From an uncultured Oscillospiraceae bacterium (GTDB taxonomy: Bacteria > Bacillota > Clostridia > Oscillospirales > Oscillospiraceae): DNA of 64,000 nt. The notes below the pieces were generated by a model. The model was given only the letters and a program-made list of their open reading frames with translations, searched no databases and was not told the origin of the DNA. Below are positions 39,117-48,687 of this stretch, piece by piece. Within the stretch, counting starts at the first letter, position 1, and each line of letters opens with the position of its first letter. The DNA lies in the NCBI GenBank assembly GCA_947628315.1, contig CANQZJ010000001.1, forward strand, positions 1 to 64,000. The letters run 5' to 3'. The translations under genes were made by a program, and so were the position numbers.

Positions 39117-40133
39117 ATGGTTGTCATTATGAAGCAGGGCTTCACCCAGAAGCAGTTACAGGACGCCATCAAGGCCATGGAGGCCGGCGGCGTCAAGGTG
39201 ATGATCTCCCAGGGCGCGGAGACCACCATTTTGGGCGCCGAGGGCAACGCCGCCAGGCTCAACCAGGAGCAGCTGTCCCAGCTGCCCGGCGTAGAGCGGG
39301 TGATGCGGGTGTCCGAGCCGTACAAAAAGGCCAACCGCAAGTACCACCCCGACGACTCCGTCATCGACATCGGCGGCGGCGTGATGGTGGGCGGCAAAAA
39401 GCTGGCGGTCATCGCGGGGCCCTGCTCGGTGGAGAGCGAGGCGCAGATCACCGAGGTGGCCCAGGCCGTCAAGGACGCGGGGGCCTGCGCCCTCCGGGGC
39501 GGCGCCTACAAGCCCCGCACCTCCCCCTACGCCTTCCAGGGCATGGGGGTGGACGGCATCCACCTGCTGGAGGAGGCCCGCTCCGTCACCGGCCTGCCCA
39601 TGGTCACCGAGCTGATGAGCCCCGACCAGCTCCCCATGTTCGAGGACACGGTGGACGTCATCCAGATCGGCGCCCGGAACATGCAGAACTTCGACCTGCT
39701 GAAAAAGGTTGGCCGCTACCACAAGCCGGTGCTGCTGAAGCGGGGATTGTCCAACACCATCGAGGAGTGGCTCATGAGCGCGGAGTACATCATGTCGGAG
39801 GGCAACCCCAACGTGATCCTGTGCGAGCGGGGCATCCGCACCTTTGAGACCTACACCCGCAACACCCTGGATCTGTCCGCCGTGCTGGCGGTAAAGCAGC
39901 AGAGCCATCTGCCGGTGGTGGTGGATCCCTCCCACGCCTGCGGCAAGGCCTGGATGGTGGAGAAGATGGCCATGGCGGCCATCGCCGCCGGGGCGGACGG
40001 CCTGCTGATCGAGGTACACAACGACCCCGCCCACGCCCTGTGCGACGGGGCACAGTCCATCACGCCGGCCCAGTTTGCCGGCCTGATGGGCAAGCTGAGG
40101 GCCCTTGCCCCGGTGGTTGGCCGGGATATCTGA
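39117..40133 (+). CDS. aroF: 3-deoxy-7-phosphoheptulonate (DAHP) synthase, AroAI-beta/AroF type
   Basis: 'VIAGPCSVESEAQITEVAQAVKDAGACALRGGAYKPRTSPYAFQGMG', 'VVVDPSHACGKAWMV', N-terminal ferredoxin-like extension. Confidence 0.95.
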   Translation: MVVIMKQGFTQKQLQDAIKAMEAGGVKVMISQGAETTILGAEGNAARLNQEQLSQLPGVERVMRVSEPYKKANRKYHPDDSVIDIGGGVMVGGKKLAVIAGPCSVESEAQITEVAQAVKDAGACALRGGAYKPRTSPYAFQGMGVDGIHLLEEARSVTGLPMVTELMSPDQLPMFEDTVDVIQIGARNMQNFDLLKKVGRYHKPVLLKRGLSNTIEEWLMSAEYIMSEGNPNVILCERGIRTFETYTRNTLDLSAVLAVKQQSHLPVVVDPSHACGKAWMVEKMAMAAIAAGADGLLIEVHNDPAHALCDGAQSITPAQFAGLMGKLRALAPVVGRDI

Positions 40134-40156
40134 ACTGTCAGGGGAGTGACCTTTCC

Positions 40157-41035
40157 ATGGAAGTGAAGCGTATTCTGGTGGTTGGCCTGGGCCTCATCGG
40201 CGGCTCCATGGCCATGGCCCTGCAGGGCTTCGACGGCTGCGAGGTCGTCGGCGGCGTCCGCTCCCAGCGCACCCATGACAAGGCGGTGGAGCGCCGCGTG
40301 GCCGACCGGGTCACCTTCCACCCGGAGGAGGAGCTGCCGGGGGCCGACGTGGTCATCCTGTGCCAGGATCCGGCGGGCATCATCGCGTTTTTACAGGACA
40401 ACCGAGACAGGTTCAAGCCGGGGTCGCTGGTCATCGACGTGTGCGGCGTGAAGACCGCCATCACGGAGGCGGCGAAATGCCTGCCCGAGGGCGTGGACTT
40501 CATCGGCTGCCACCCCATGGCGGGCAAAGAGGTCTCCGGCATCGACAACGCCGAGGGTTCGCTCTTCCGCAACACCCACTTCATCATCACCCCGGGGGAG
40601 CACAGCTCCGAGGAGCACATCGCCCTGCTGTACCGGATGGCGGAGTACTGCCGCTTTGGCGACGTGACCCGCACTACCCCCGAGCGCCACGACGAGCTCA
40701 TCGCCTACACCAGCCAGCTGATGCACGTCATCGCCGTGTCGGTGTGCGACGGGGACGACTTCTTCTCCTGCCAGGGCTTTGAGGGCGGCTCCTTCCGGGA
40801 CTGCACCCGGGTGGCCTCCCTGGACGTGCCCATGTGGACGCAGCTGTTCACCCTCAACGCCCCGGCGCTGGCCAAAACGGTGGAGGCGCTGGAGGGACGG
40901 CTGCGGGAGTACCGCGCCGCCATCGAGAGCAACGACCGGGAAAAGCTGGCCGCCATGCTGGAGTCGGCCGCTGGCCGCAAAAAGCAGGTCAATCTGGAGC
41001 GGGCCCGCGGCGACGACGTGCGTCCCAGGTTCTAA
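40157..41035 (+). CDS. tyrA: Prephenate dehydrogenase
   Basis: 'ILVVGLGLIGGSMAMAL', 'VIDVCGVKTAITEAA', 'FIGCHPMAGKEVSGIDNAEGSLFRNTHFIITP'. Confidence 0.93.
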   Translation: MEVKRILVVGLGLIGGSMAMALQGFDGCEVVGGVRSQRTHDKAVERRVADRVTFHPEEELPGADVVILCQDPAGIIAFLQDNRDRFKPGSLVIDVCGVKTAITEAAKCLPEGVDFIGCHPMAGKEVSGIDNAEGSLFRNTHFIITPGEHSSEEHIALLYRMAEYCRFGDVTRTTPERHDELIAYTSQLMHVIAVSVCDGDDFFSCQGFEGGSFRDCTRVASLDVPMWTQLFTLNAPALAKTVEALEGRLREYRAAIESNDREKLAAMLESAAGRKKQVNLERARGDDVRPRF

Positions 41036-41071
41036 TCCCCGGACAAACCCCATACACTTGACCATCAAGGT

Positions 41072-41368
41072 TTGGGAGATGGTCTTGTGGCATATGAAAA
41101 CGGGACGGGCGCGCCCCACCACGTAGTCATCGAGGAGCGGAAAAGCCTCACCGTGTCCGGCGTGGAGGACGTGGAGCGGTTCGACGAGAACTCCATCGTG
41201 CTGTCCACCTCCAGGGGAGCCATGGTGGTGTCCGGCGACAACCTCCACATCGAGAAGCTGTCCCTGGACGGCGGCGATCTGAAGGTGGAGGGGGACATCG
41301 ACTCGGTGTCCTATGAGGACGACGCGGGGCCGTCCAAGGGCGGTTTCTTCTCCCGGCTGCTGCGCTGA
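41072..41368 (+). CDS. yabP: Sporulation protein YabP
   Basis: 'HHVVIEERKSLTVSGVEDVERFDENSIVLSTSRGAMVVSGDNLHIEKLSLDGGDLKVEGDIDSVSY'. Confidence 0.9.
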   Translation: MGDGLVAYENGTGAPHHVVIEERKSLTVSGVEDVERFDENSIVLSTSRGAMVVSGDNLHIEKLSLDGGDLKVEGDIDSVSYEDDAGPSKGGFFSRLLR

Positions 41369-42066
41369 TGCCCGCGGACGTAGCGGCCCAGGCCGCGGTG
41401 TTCGGCCAGGGCTTTCTGCTGGGGGCGGCGCTGGGGCTGGTGTACGACCTCATGCGGGCCGTCCGCCGGAGTATTCCGCTCAAGTGGCTGGCCGCCCTGC
41501 TGGATCTCATCTTCTGGCTGGGGACGGCGGTCTCCCTGTTCCTGCTGGCCATCCTCCGGGACACGGGGGAGGTGCGCATCTACCACGGGGCGGCGGTGCT
41601 CCTGGGGGGCGGGCTCTACTTTCTCACTCTGAGCCGGCTGGCGCTGCCGCTGTTTCGCAAAATCCTGGAGATCATGGGGCGGCTCTGGCGGTTTTTGACC
41701 GCCCCGATCCGAAAACTTTGGCTGACCGGAAAAATTTTTTTGAAAAATGAAAAAAAACTCTTCCAAAATTGGCTGGAATGGTATAGAATTAACGTAGTAT
41801 ACCGTTTTGCCAAAGAAAATCGGAAGGGGGCGGTCAGCGATGAAGCTGAAACGGGCCGGGATCGGCGCCAAAATCCTCATAATCGTTCTTTTGGCCGCCA
41901 CCGTGGCCGCCCTGCTGTCGGTAAAGGGCAAGCTGGACGCGGCAAAGGCAAGCCGGGAGGTACTGGCCCGTCAGGTTCAGGAGCAGCAGGAGGCAAACGC
42001 CGCCCTGGCCGACGAGATCGCTCACAGCGGCGACCCGGACTATCTGGAGGACATCGCCAGAGATAA
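41368..42066 (+). CDS. yabQ: Spore cortex biosynthesis protein YabQ (C-terminal extent uncertain)
   Basis: Membrane protein directly after yabP: 'GFLLGAALGLVYDLMRAVRRSIPLKWLAALLDLIFWLG'; frame continues about 227 nt into divIC. Confidence 0.75.
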   Translation: MPADVAAQAAVFGQGFLLGAALGLVYDLMRAVRRSIPLKWLAALLDLIFWLGTAVSLFLLAILRDTGEVRIYHGAAVLLGGGLYFLTLSRLALPLFRKILEIMGRLWRFLTAPIRKLWLTGKIFLKNEKKLFQNWLEWYRINVVYRFAKENRKGAVSDEAETGRDRRQNPHNRSFGRHRGRPAVGKGQAGRGKGKPGGTGPSGSGAAGGKRRPGRRDRSQRRPGLSGGHRQR

Positions 42067-42118
42067 GCTGGGCCTGCTGGAGCCGGACGAGATCGTGTTC
42101 GCCGATCCGTCCAAGTGA
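41840..42118 (+). CDS. Septum formation initiator family (FtsB/DivIC)
   Basis: Single TM then coiled coil 'VLARQVQEQQEANAALADEIAHSGDPDYLEDIARDKLGLLEPDEIVFADPSK'; follows yabP-yabQ. Confidence 0.88.
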   Translation: MKLKRAGIGAKILIIVLLAATVAALLSVKGKLDAAKASREVLARQVQEQQEANAALADEIAHSGDPDYLEDIARDKLGLLEPDEIVFADPSK

Positions 42119-42153
42119 CCACATACTTTCAGGGAGAGGAAAACAGAAGATCT

Positions 42154-42627
42154 ATGGCGTTAGAAGTTGGCGAGGTTTTAGAGGGCAAGGTGACCGGGAT
42201 CACCAAATTCGGCGCGTTCGTGTCGCTGCCCGGCAACCGTTCCGGCCTGGTACACATCTCCGAGATCGCGTACTCCTATGTGAGCGACGTGCATGAGCAC
42301 CTGTCCGAGGGACAGACGGTGACGGTGAAGATCATCGGCATCGACGACAACAACCGCATCAACCTGTCCATCAAGCAGGCGGTCCCGCCGCCTGCCCGTC
42401 CGGAGCGCCGCCCGCCCGCCAGACCCGCCGCTCCCCGTCCGGAGGGCGACCGGGGCCGTGGCCGCTGGAGCGCGTCCAACGTCCCCTTTGCCGCCGAGTC
42501 CACCCTGCCGAAGGGCTCCGCCAGCTTTGAGGATCAGCTCAAGCAGTTTATGGCCAGCTCCGACAGCAAGCTGTCCGAGCTCCACATGAACGAGCGGCGG
42601 AGCAGCCGCCGGGGCGGTCGAAAATAA
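42154..42627 (+). CDS. S1 RNA-binding domain protein (YabR-like)
   Basis: 'VGEVLEGKVTGITKFGAFVSLPGNRSGLVHISEIAYSYVSDVHEHLSEGQTVTVKIIGID'. Confidence 0.9.
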   Translation: MALEVGEVLEGKVTGITKFGAFVSLPGNRSGLVHISEIAYSYVSDVHEHLSEGQTVTVKIIGIDDNNRINLSIKQAVPPPARPERRPPARPAAPRPEGDRGRGRWSASNVPFAAESTLPKGSASFEDQLKQFMASSDSKLSELHMNERRSSRRGGRK

Positions 42628-42854
42628 TCAAATCAAGAGGGATGCCTCGGCATCCCTCTTTTTGCGGATAAAAAACGGCTCTTTTCCACGAGGGAAAAGA
42701 GCCAAAGGGTCTATTGCGCGGGAGAATGGAATGACCGCATGGGATCCGCCCCATGCCGCGGTTTCAGGCCGCATCATCACCATACCACAGGGCCGGCGGG
42801 AAATCCGTCGAACCCTGGAGAGGCGTCAAATTTTTCAGGAGGGAGGGGTCAGGC

Positions 42855-44093
42855 GTGGACTACGACGTGCTGCTGGAGGGCTGCTGTGAGATGGGCGTCC
42901 AGCTGCTGCGGTACGGAGCGGAGATCTACCGGGCGGAGGACACCGTCCGCCGCCTGCTGGCCGCCTACGGCCTGGAGGGCGAGGTCTTCGCCATCCCCAA
43001 CTGTCTGATCGTCAGCATCTCCGACCCGGAGGGCCGCGCCCACACCCGGATGCGGCGGGTGCCCATGTCCTCCGTCGACGTATACGGCATCGAGCGGTTC
43101 AACGCCCTGTCCCGCCGGCTGTGCACCGCCCCGCCCGACGACCCCGGCGAGATCCTGGAGCAGTGCCGCGCAGAGGAGGCGGCCGTCACGCCCTTCCCCC
43201 TGGGGGCGCAGCTTTTCGGATACTTTTTGGGGGCGTTTTTCTTCGCCCTGTTCTTCTCCGGCGGATTGATGGAGGCGGTGGCCGGCGGCTTTGCCGGGCT
43301 GGCCGCCGGCGTGTGCGTCATCCTGCTGGGGCGTCTGCACGCCAACTTCTTCATCTCCACCATGGTGTCCGCCTTCGCGATGGCGCTGGTGGCCTGTCTG
43401 CCGCTGGCGGCGGACATCCCGCTGAATATCGACGCCGCCGTGACGGGCGCCATCATGGTGCTGGTGCCGGGGCTGGTGTTCACCAACTTTATGAGCAACC
43501 TCCTCACCGGGGACGTGATCTCCGGTGTGTCCACCTTCGTCCGGGCGGTGCTGACGGCGGTGGCCATCGCCCTGGGCACCGGCGGCGCGGTGCTGCTGTG
43601 CCGGGCGCTGTGGCAGATGCCGGAGCAGGCCGGCGCGGCCGTGAGCTATCCCGCCCCCCTCTGCTGCCTGTTCGCCCTGGTCGCCTGCCTGGGCTTCTGC
43701 CCCGCCTACAACGTCCGCACCTGGGGCGCCCTGCTGTGCTGCATCGGCGGCGCGCTGGGCTGGACGGTCTACCTGCTGGCCCAGGGCTGGATGGGCAACG
43801 TATATCTGTCCAGCCTGCTGGCCGCCATAGCGGTCGCCATCTGGGCCCAGAGCATGGCGCGGGTGCGCAAATGCCCCGCCACCTCCTACCTGGTCATCTC
43901 CATGTTCCCGCTGGTGCCCGGCCTCACCATCTATCAGGCCATGGACTACGGCATCCGCGGCGAGACGGAGCTGTTCCTGAACACCTTCCTGCGCACCTTC
44001 GGCATCGCCGGGTGCCTGGCCATCGGCCTGCTGCTGGTTTCCACCGCCGTGGCGGCGATCCGCCGCATCCGGGGGAGGGTTCGCCATGGGTAA
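42855..44093 (+). CDS. Threonine/serine exporter family protein (ThrE-like)
   Basis: 'EIYRAEDTVRRLLAAYG' N-domain, multiple TM helices, 'PLVPGLTIYQAM'. Confidence 0.85.
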   Translation: MDYDVLLEGCCEMGVQLLRYGAEIYRAEDTVRRLLAAYGLEGEVFAIPNCLIVSISDPEGRAHTRMRRVPMSSVDVYGIERFNALSRRLCTAPPDDPGEILEQCRAEEAAVTPFPLGAQLFGYFLGAFFFALFFSGGLMEAVAGGFAGLAAGVCVILLGRLHANFFISTMVSAFAMALVACLPLAADIPLNIDAAVTGAIMVLVPGLVFTNFMSNLLTGDVISGVSTFVRAVLTAVAIALGTGGAVLLCRALWQMPEQAGAAVSYPAPLCCLFALVACLGFCPAYNVRTWGALLCCIGGALGWTVYLLAQGWMGNVYLSSLLAAIAVAIWAQSMARVRKCPATSYLVISMFPLVPGLTIYQAMDYGIRGETELFLNTFLRTFGIAGCLAIGLLLVSTAVAAIRRIRGRVRHG

Positions 44094-44778
44094 ATACCGC
44101 ACCGTCCTGCTGGACGCGGACATGACTCTGCTGGACTTCCACAGGTCGGAGCGGGCGTCCCTCACCAAAGTGCTGGCCGCCCACGGCCTCCCCCACGACG
44201 ACGGGGTGGCGGCCACCTACTCCAAAATCAACGACGCCCTGTGGAAGTCCATGGCGAGGGGCGAGGTGGATCAGGACTACCTGGTGGTGGAGCGGTTCGC
44301 CGCTCTCATGCGGGTACTGGACAGCGACGAGGATCCCAGAGTCCTCAACCGCGAATATGAGCAGGGTCTGGGCCTGGAGGCGTACCTCCTCCCCGGCGCC
44401 ATGGAGTTCTGCCAAAGGCTCCGGGCCGGGGGGCTGGAGCTAGCCATCGCCACCAACGGCCTGCCCGCCGCCCAGTGGGGGCGCTACCGCCGCACCGGGC
44501 TGGACAAGGTCATCCCCCACCTGCTGGTGTCGGTGGAGCTGGGGGCGCAGAAGCCCCAGACCGCCTACTTCGACCGGGCGCTGGAGGCGCTGGGCGTCAC
44601 CGACCGAACCTCCGTGGTGATGGTGGGCGACAGCCTGGAGAGCGACATCTACGGCGGCAACCGGGCCGGCATCGACACCGTCTGGTACAATCCGAACGGG
44701 CTGCCCCTCTCCGGCCCCGCCGTGCCCACCTACACCGCCGCCAGTTATGACGAGATTGCCGCCCTCCTACTGGACTGA
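44086..44778 (+). CDS. YjjG-family noncanonical pyrimidine nucleotidase (HAD)
   Basis: 'VLLDADMTLLDF', 'AIATNGLPAAQWGRYRRTGLD', 'VMVGDSLESDIYGGNRAGIDTVWYNP'. Confidence 0.9.
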   Translation: MGKYRTVLLDADMTLLDFHRSERASLTKVLAAHGLPHDDGVAATYSKINDALWKSMARGEVDQDYLVVERFAALMRVLDSDEDPRVLNREYEQGLGLEAYLLPGAMEFCQRLRAGGLELAIATNGLPAAQWGRYRRTGLDKVIPHLLVSVELGAQKPQTAYFDRALEALGVTDRTSVVMVGDSLESDIYGGNRAGIDTVWYNPNGLPLSGPAVPTYTAASYDEIAALLLD

Positions 44779-44880
44779 GCCGTTTACATAACTGTAACCA
44801 TTTGTGTCTTGACAGCGGTTGCCATTGATGGTAGCATTGTTGGGAATGTGGCACAATATATAGAGAAACGAGGGATTTTC

Positions 44881-45729
44881 ATGCGTAGATTCGCAATCCT
44901 CTTCTGCACACTGTCCGCCCTGCTCCTGCTGGCCTCCTGCGGCGGCAAGAGCGGCGCGAAGAACACCGATCCTCCCGCCGGCGGCAGCACCGCCGCTGTC
45001 CAGACGGAGAAGCCGGCCGGCGACGCGCCGGAGGCCACCCCCGAGCCCACGCCGGAGCCCACCCCCACCCCGGAGCCCCTGTATCAGTTCGGCACCCCGG
45101 TGGAGGAGTGCGAACCTCTGGCGGACGACTCCTACTTTGAGGACGCCGCCTTTGTGGGCGACTCCCGCACCGAGGGCCTGTGGCTGTACAGCGACCTCCA
45201 CACCGGCGACTACCTCTACAAGCAGAGCATGAGCGTGTTCCACGTGGACGAGAGCGACTACTCCGTCACCCTGAACGGGCAGAGCATGACCTTGATGCAG
45301 GCGCTGAAAGCCAAGCAGTTCGGCAAGGTGTATATCATGCTGGGCCTCAACGAGCTGGGCTATCCCGCCTCCGCCTATGAGGAGCAGCTGGGCAAGTTCC
45401 TGGACGACGTCATCGCCGCCCAGCCCGACGCCGTCATCTACCTGGAGCTGATGCCCCCGGTGAACGACGCCCTGACCAAAGCCAGCTGGCAGAACAATGA
45501 GAACGTCAACACCTTCAACGACATCAACACCCGCATGGCGGAGCAGAAGCACATCGCCCTGCTGAACGTGGCGGAGGTCTACCGGGACGGCAGCGGCCAG
45601 CTGAAAGAGGAGCTTGCCACCAGCGACGGCTGCCATTTCCAGCCTGACGCCTACGACCTGTGGGCAGACTATCTCCGCAGCCATGTGATCGACGCCGATT
45701 GGTACTTCACGAGCCGGGAGGCCAGATGA
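44881..45729 (+). CDS. SGNH/GDSL-type lipoprotein
   Basis: Lipobox 'LLLLASCGG', linker 'EATPEPTPEPTPTPEP', 'AAFVGDSRTEGLWLYSDL'. Confidence 0.85.
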   Translation: MRRFAILFCTLSALLLLASCGGKSGAKNTDPPAGGSTAAVQTEKPAGDAPEATPEPTPEPTPTPEPLYQFGTPVEECEPLADDSYFEDAAFVGDSRTEGLWLYSDLHTGDYLYKQSMSVFHVDESDYSVTLNGQSMTLMQALKAKQFGKVYIMLGLNELGYPASAYEEQLGKFLDDVIAAQPDAVIYLELMPPVNDALTKASWQNNENVNTFNDINTRMAEQKHIALLNVAEVYRDGSGQLKEELATSDGCHFQPDAYDLWADYLRSHVIDADWYFTSREAR

Positions 45730-46196
45730 TGAAAAAAGCCTTGATTTGCGCTCTGGCGCTGGTTTTGCTGCTCACCGCCTGCGGCTCCGGACGGACTGCC
45801 GCCGACGCTCCCTTCACGCTGGACGATGCGGAGACGCTGCTGAACGCCGGAGTGTTCAACGGCGACATGGGCAAGGTGGACAGCACCTTTGTCATCGCCA
45901 ACCTGTACCACGTGGACGAGAACGCCATTGAGGAGTGCGTGAGCTATCAGGCCGCCAACACCAGCCAGAGTGCCGACGAGGTGGTGGTCATCGTCTTTAC
46001 CAGCAAGGACGCCGCCGTCAACGCCGAGGTGGGCTTCCAGCAGCGGATCGACGAGCAGATCGCAAACGCCAAAAACTACGCCCCCGAAGCCGTGCCCCGG
46101 CTGGAGGCCGCCGTGATCCGCCGGGTGGACAACACCATCCTGCTGGCGGTGGGCGACCCGGACAGGCTTGCCGAGGCCGTGGACAACCTGCACTGA
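45729..46196 (+). CDS. DUF4358-like lipoprotein
   Basis: Lipobox 'LLLTACGSG'; Asp/Ala-rich periplasmic-type sequence; follows the SGNH lipoprotein. Confidence 0.72.
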   Translation: MKKALICALALVLLLTACGSGRTAADAPFTLDDAETLLNAGVFNGDMGKVDSTFVIANLYHVDENAIEECVSYQAANTSQSADEVVVIVFTSKDAAVNAEVGFQQRIDEQIANAKNYAPEAVPRLEAAVIRRVDNTILLAVGDPDRLAEAVDNLH

Positions 46197-46240
46197 GCAT
46201 ACAAAATTCCCTCTGCGGTCGGCGGAGGGAATTTTTTCGC

Positions 46241-48439
46241 TTATTCGGTCTTGTCGCCCGTCCAGGTGGAGGGGTCGTTGGGATCCTCCGCGGGGGGCGC
46301 GGGCGGGGTGTTGTCCGCCGGTTTGTCCTCCGGCTGCTCCCCTGCCCCGCTGTCCGGCTGGGGCGGCGCGGGGATGGGCTGGCTGACGATGTTGACGCTC
46401 CTGGCCGGTGGCTCGATGTCCCCGGGCAGCTTGGGCTGGGGACGGGAGGACGCGTAGGCCTCCTCCACCAGGGCGGGATCCCGGCCCTCGATGATGGCCA
46501 CCATCTCGCCGCCGGTGATGGTCTCCTTCTCCAGCAGATAGGCCACCACCTTGTCCATGTCCTCCCGGCTGTTCTTCAGGATCTCCACCGCGTCGGCATA
46601 GCACACGTCCAGAATGGCCTTGACCGCCTTGTCCATGGCGGCGGCGGTGTCCTGGGCGCAGTCCAGGCCGTAGCCGCCGTCCAGGTACTGATTGCGGACG
46701 GAGCCCAGGGCCATCATGCCGAACTCCTCGCTCATGCCGAACATGGCCACCATGTTCCGGGCGATGTTGGTGGCCTCCTGGATGTCCTGGGAGGCGCCGT
46801 TGGTCATGGTGTCCATCACCACTTCCTCGGCGGCGCGGCCGCCCATGGACACGGTGATCTTGGCCATCAGCTCCTCCTTGGTGCGGAGGTTGGTCTTGTC
46901 CTCCTCGGGCATCAGCAGGGTGTAGCCCAGGGAGCCCTCGGTGTGGGGGACGATGGTGATCTTCTGCACCGGCTCGGCGTTCTTCTGCCGGTAGGCCACC
47001 ATGGCGTGGCCCACCTCGTGATAGGCCACCAGCTTCTTCTCGAACTCGGTGAGCACGGAGTTTTTCTTCTCGCTGCCGGCGATGACGAACTCGAAGGAGG
47101 CCAGCAGATCCTGCTGGTTCACCGCCTTGCGGCCCTGGCGGACGGCCCGCAGGGCGGCCTCGTTCACCAGATTGGCAAGGTCGGCCCCCACGCAGCCGGC
47201 GGTAGCCAGGGCAATCTTTTTCAGATCCACGTCCTCCGCCAGACGGATCTTGCGGGTGTGCACCTGGAGGGTGGCCAGACGGCCCGCCAGGTTGGGCCGG
47301 TCGATGGTGATGCGCCGGTCGAACCGACCGGGGCGGAGCAGGGCCTTGTCCAGCACCTCGGGCCGGTTGGTGGCCCCCAGGACGATGACGCCCTTGCCGG
47401 GGTCGAAGCCGTCCAGCTCGGCCAGCAGCTGGTTCAGGGTCTGCTCCCGCTCGTCGTTGCCGCCCATGCGGTTGTCACGGGACTTGCCGATGGTGTCGAT
47501 CTCGTCGATAAAGATGATGCATGGGGCCATCTTGCTGGCCTCTTTGAACAGGTCGCGGACACGGGAGGCACCCACGCCCACGAACATCTCCACAAAGTCG
47601 GAGCCGCTGATGGAGAAGAAGGGCACGTTGGCCTCGCCGGCCACGGCCTTGGCCAGCAGGGTCTTGCCGGTGCCGGGGGGGCCCACCAGCAGCGCGCCCT
47701 TGGGCAGGCGGGCGCCGATGGCGGTGTACTTGCCGGGGTTGTGGAGGAAGTCGATGATCTCCTCCAAAGACTCCTTGGCCTCGTCCTGGCCGGCCACGTC
47801 ACGGAAGGTGACGCCGGTCTTTTTCTCCACATACACCTTGGCGTTGGCCTTGCCCACGCCGCCGATGCCGCCGATGCCGCCGCCGCTGCCCATCTTGGAG
47901 AAGATGTAGCGGTAGACGAAGATCATGGCCACCACCATGATGACCAAGGGCAGCACGTAGCTCACCAGGGCGGAGAGCATCTGCTGGCTCTCGGTGACCA
48001 GCTCCGCGTCGGGGTGGGCGCCGTTTTCCCGGAGCCAACCCACCAGATCCGGGACGTTGAACGCGGGCACCACAAAGCTGAGCTCGCCGGTGCCGGGGAA
48101 CATCCCGCCGCCGAACAGGTGGCCCGCGGGGCCGCCCTGCTGACCCATATATTCCTTCAGCGGGGGGGCATCCTCATTGAGCGTGAAGTAATAGGCGGTG
48201 CTCTGCAGTTCCACCTCATTCACATAGTGGTTCTCCACCCACTCGCAGAAGGTGTCGATGGACACCTCCTGGGTGTTGCCGCTCTGGAGCAGGCTGCCGC
48301 TGCAGGTGTTGAGCATCATCACCAGCAGCAGCGCCCACAGCACGATGGAGAGAAAGCTCCACGGGGAGCGTTTGCGGTCGTTGTCGCCGCCGCGGTTATT
48401 GCGGTTGTTGGAACCGCCGGGGCCGTTGAGATTGGGCAT
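46241..48439 (-). CDS. ftsH: ATP-dependent zinc metalloprotease FtsH
   Basis: '[46 protein letters not shown]', '[10 protein letters not shown]', SRH '[19 protein letters not shown]'. Confidence 0.96.
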   Translation of the reverse strand: MPNLNGPGGSNNRNNRGGDNDRKRSPWSFLSIVLWALLLVMMLNTCSGSLLQSGNTQEVSIDTFCEWVENHYVNEVELQSTAYYFTLNEDAPPLKEYMGQQGGPAGHLFGGGMFPGTGELSFVVPAFNVPDLVGWLRENGAHPDAELVTESQQMLSALVSYVLPLVIMVVAMIFVYRYIFSKMGSGGGIGGIGGVGKANAKVYVEKKTGVTFRDVAGQDEAKESLEEIIDFLHNPGKYTAIGARLPKGALLVGPPGTGKTLLAKAVAGEANVPFFSISGSDFVEMFVGVGASRVRDLFKEASKMAPCIIFIDEIDTIGKSRDNRMGGNDEREQTLNQLLAELDGFDPGKGVIVLGATNRPEVLDKALLRPGRFDRRITIDRPNLAGRLATLQVHTRKIRLAEDVDLKKIALATAGCVGADLANLVNEAALRAVRQGRKAVNQQDLLASFEFVIAGSEKKNSVLTEFEKKLVAYHEVGHAMVAYRQKNAEPVQKITIVPHTEGSLGYTLLMPEEDKTNLRTKEELMAKITVSMGGRAAEEVVMDTMTNGASQDIQEATNIARNMVAMFGMSEEFGMMALGSVRNQYLDGGYGLDCAQDTAAAMDKAVKAILDVCYADAVEILKNSREDMDKVVAYLLEKETITGGEMVAIIEGRDPALVEEAYASSRPQPKLPGDIEPPARSVNIVSQPIPAPPQPDSGAGEQPEDKPADNTPPAPPAEDPNDPSTWTGDKTE

Positions 48440-48687
48440 GATAAGCCTCCTTTACACCGGGAAGGATCTCCCGGAGACGGGTTCATTTTGTCATCACATG
48501 GTGGCGAAAACCCACCAGTCTGCTGTAGTATATCACACCTTTTTCGTAAAAACAAGAATTGTTCGTAACCGGGCTGTAAACTTTCTATGACAAAATGGGG
48601 CCGGAGGCGCTTTTCCCCCTTTCCAGCGGCGATATTTTGTGGTACACTGTCTCTGTATCCACAAGTGATTGGGAAGGAGTTTTCCCC

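Noticed and set aside
45935-48568. 877-aa plus-strand ORF opposite ftsH
   Set aside because: Mirror frame of ftsH; composition typical of antisense GC-rich reading.
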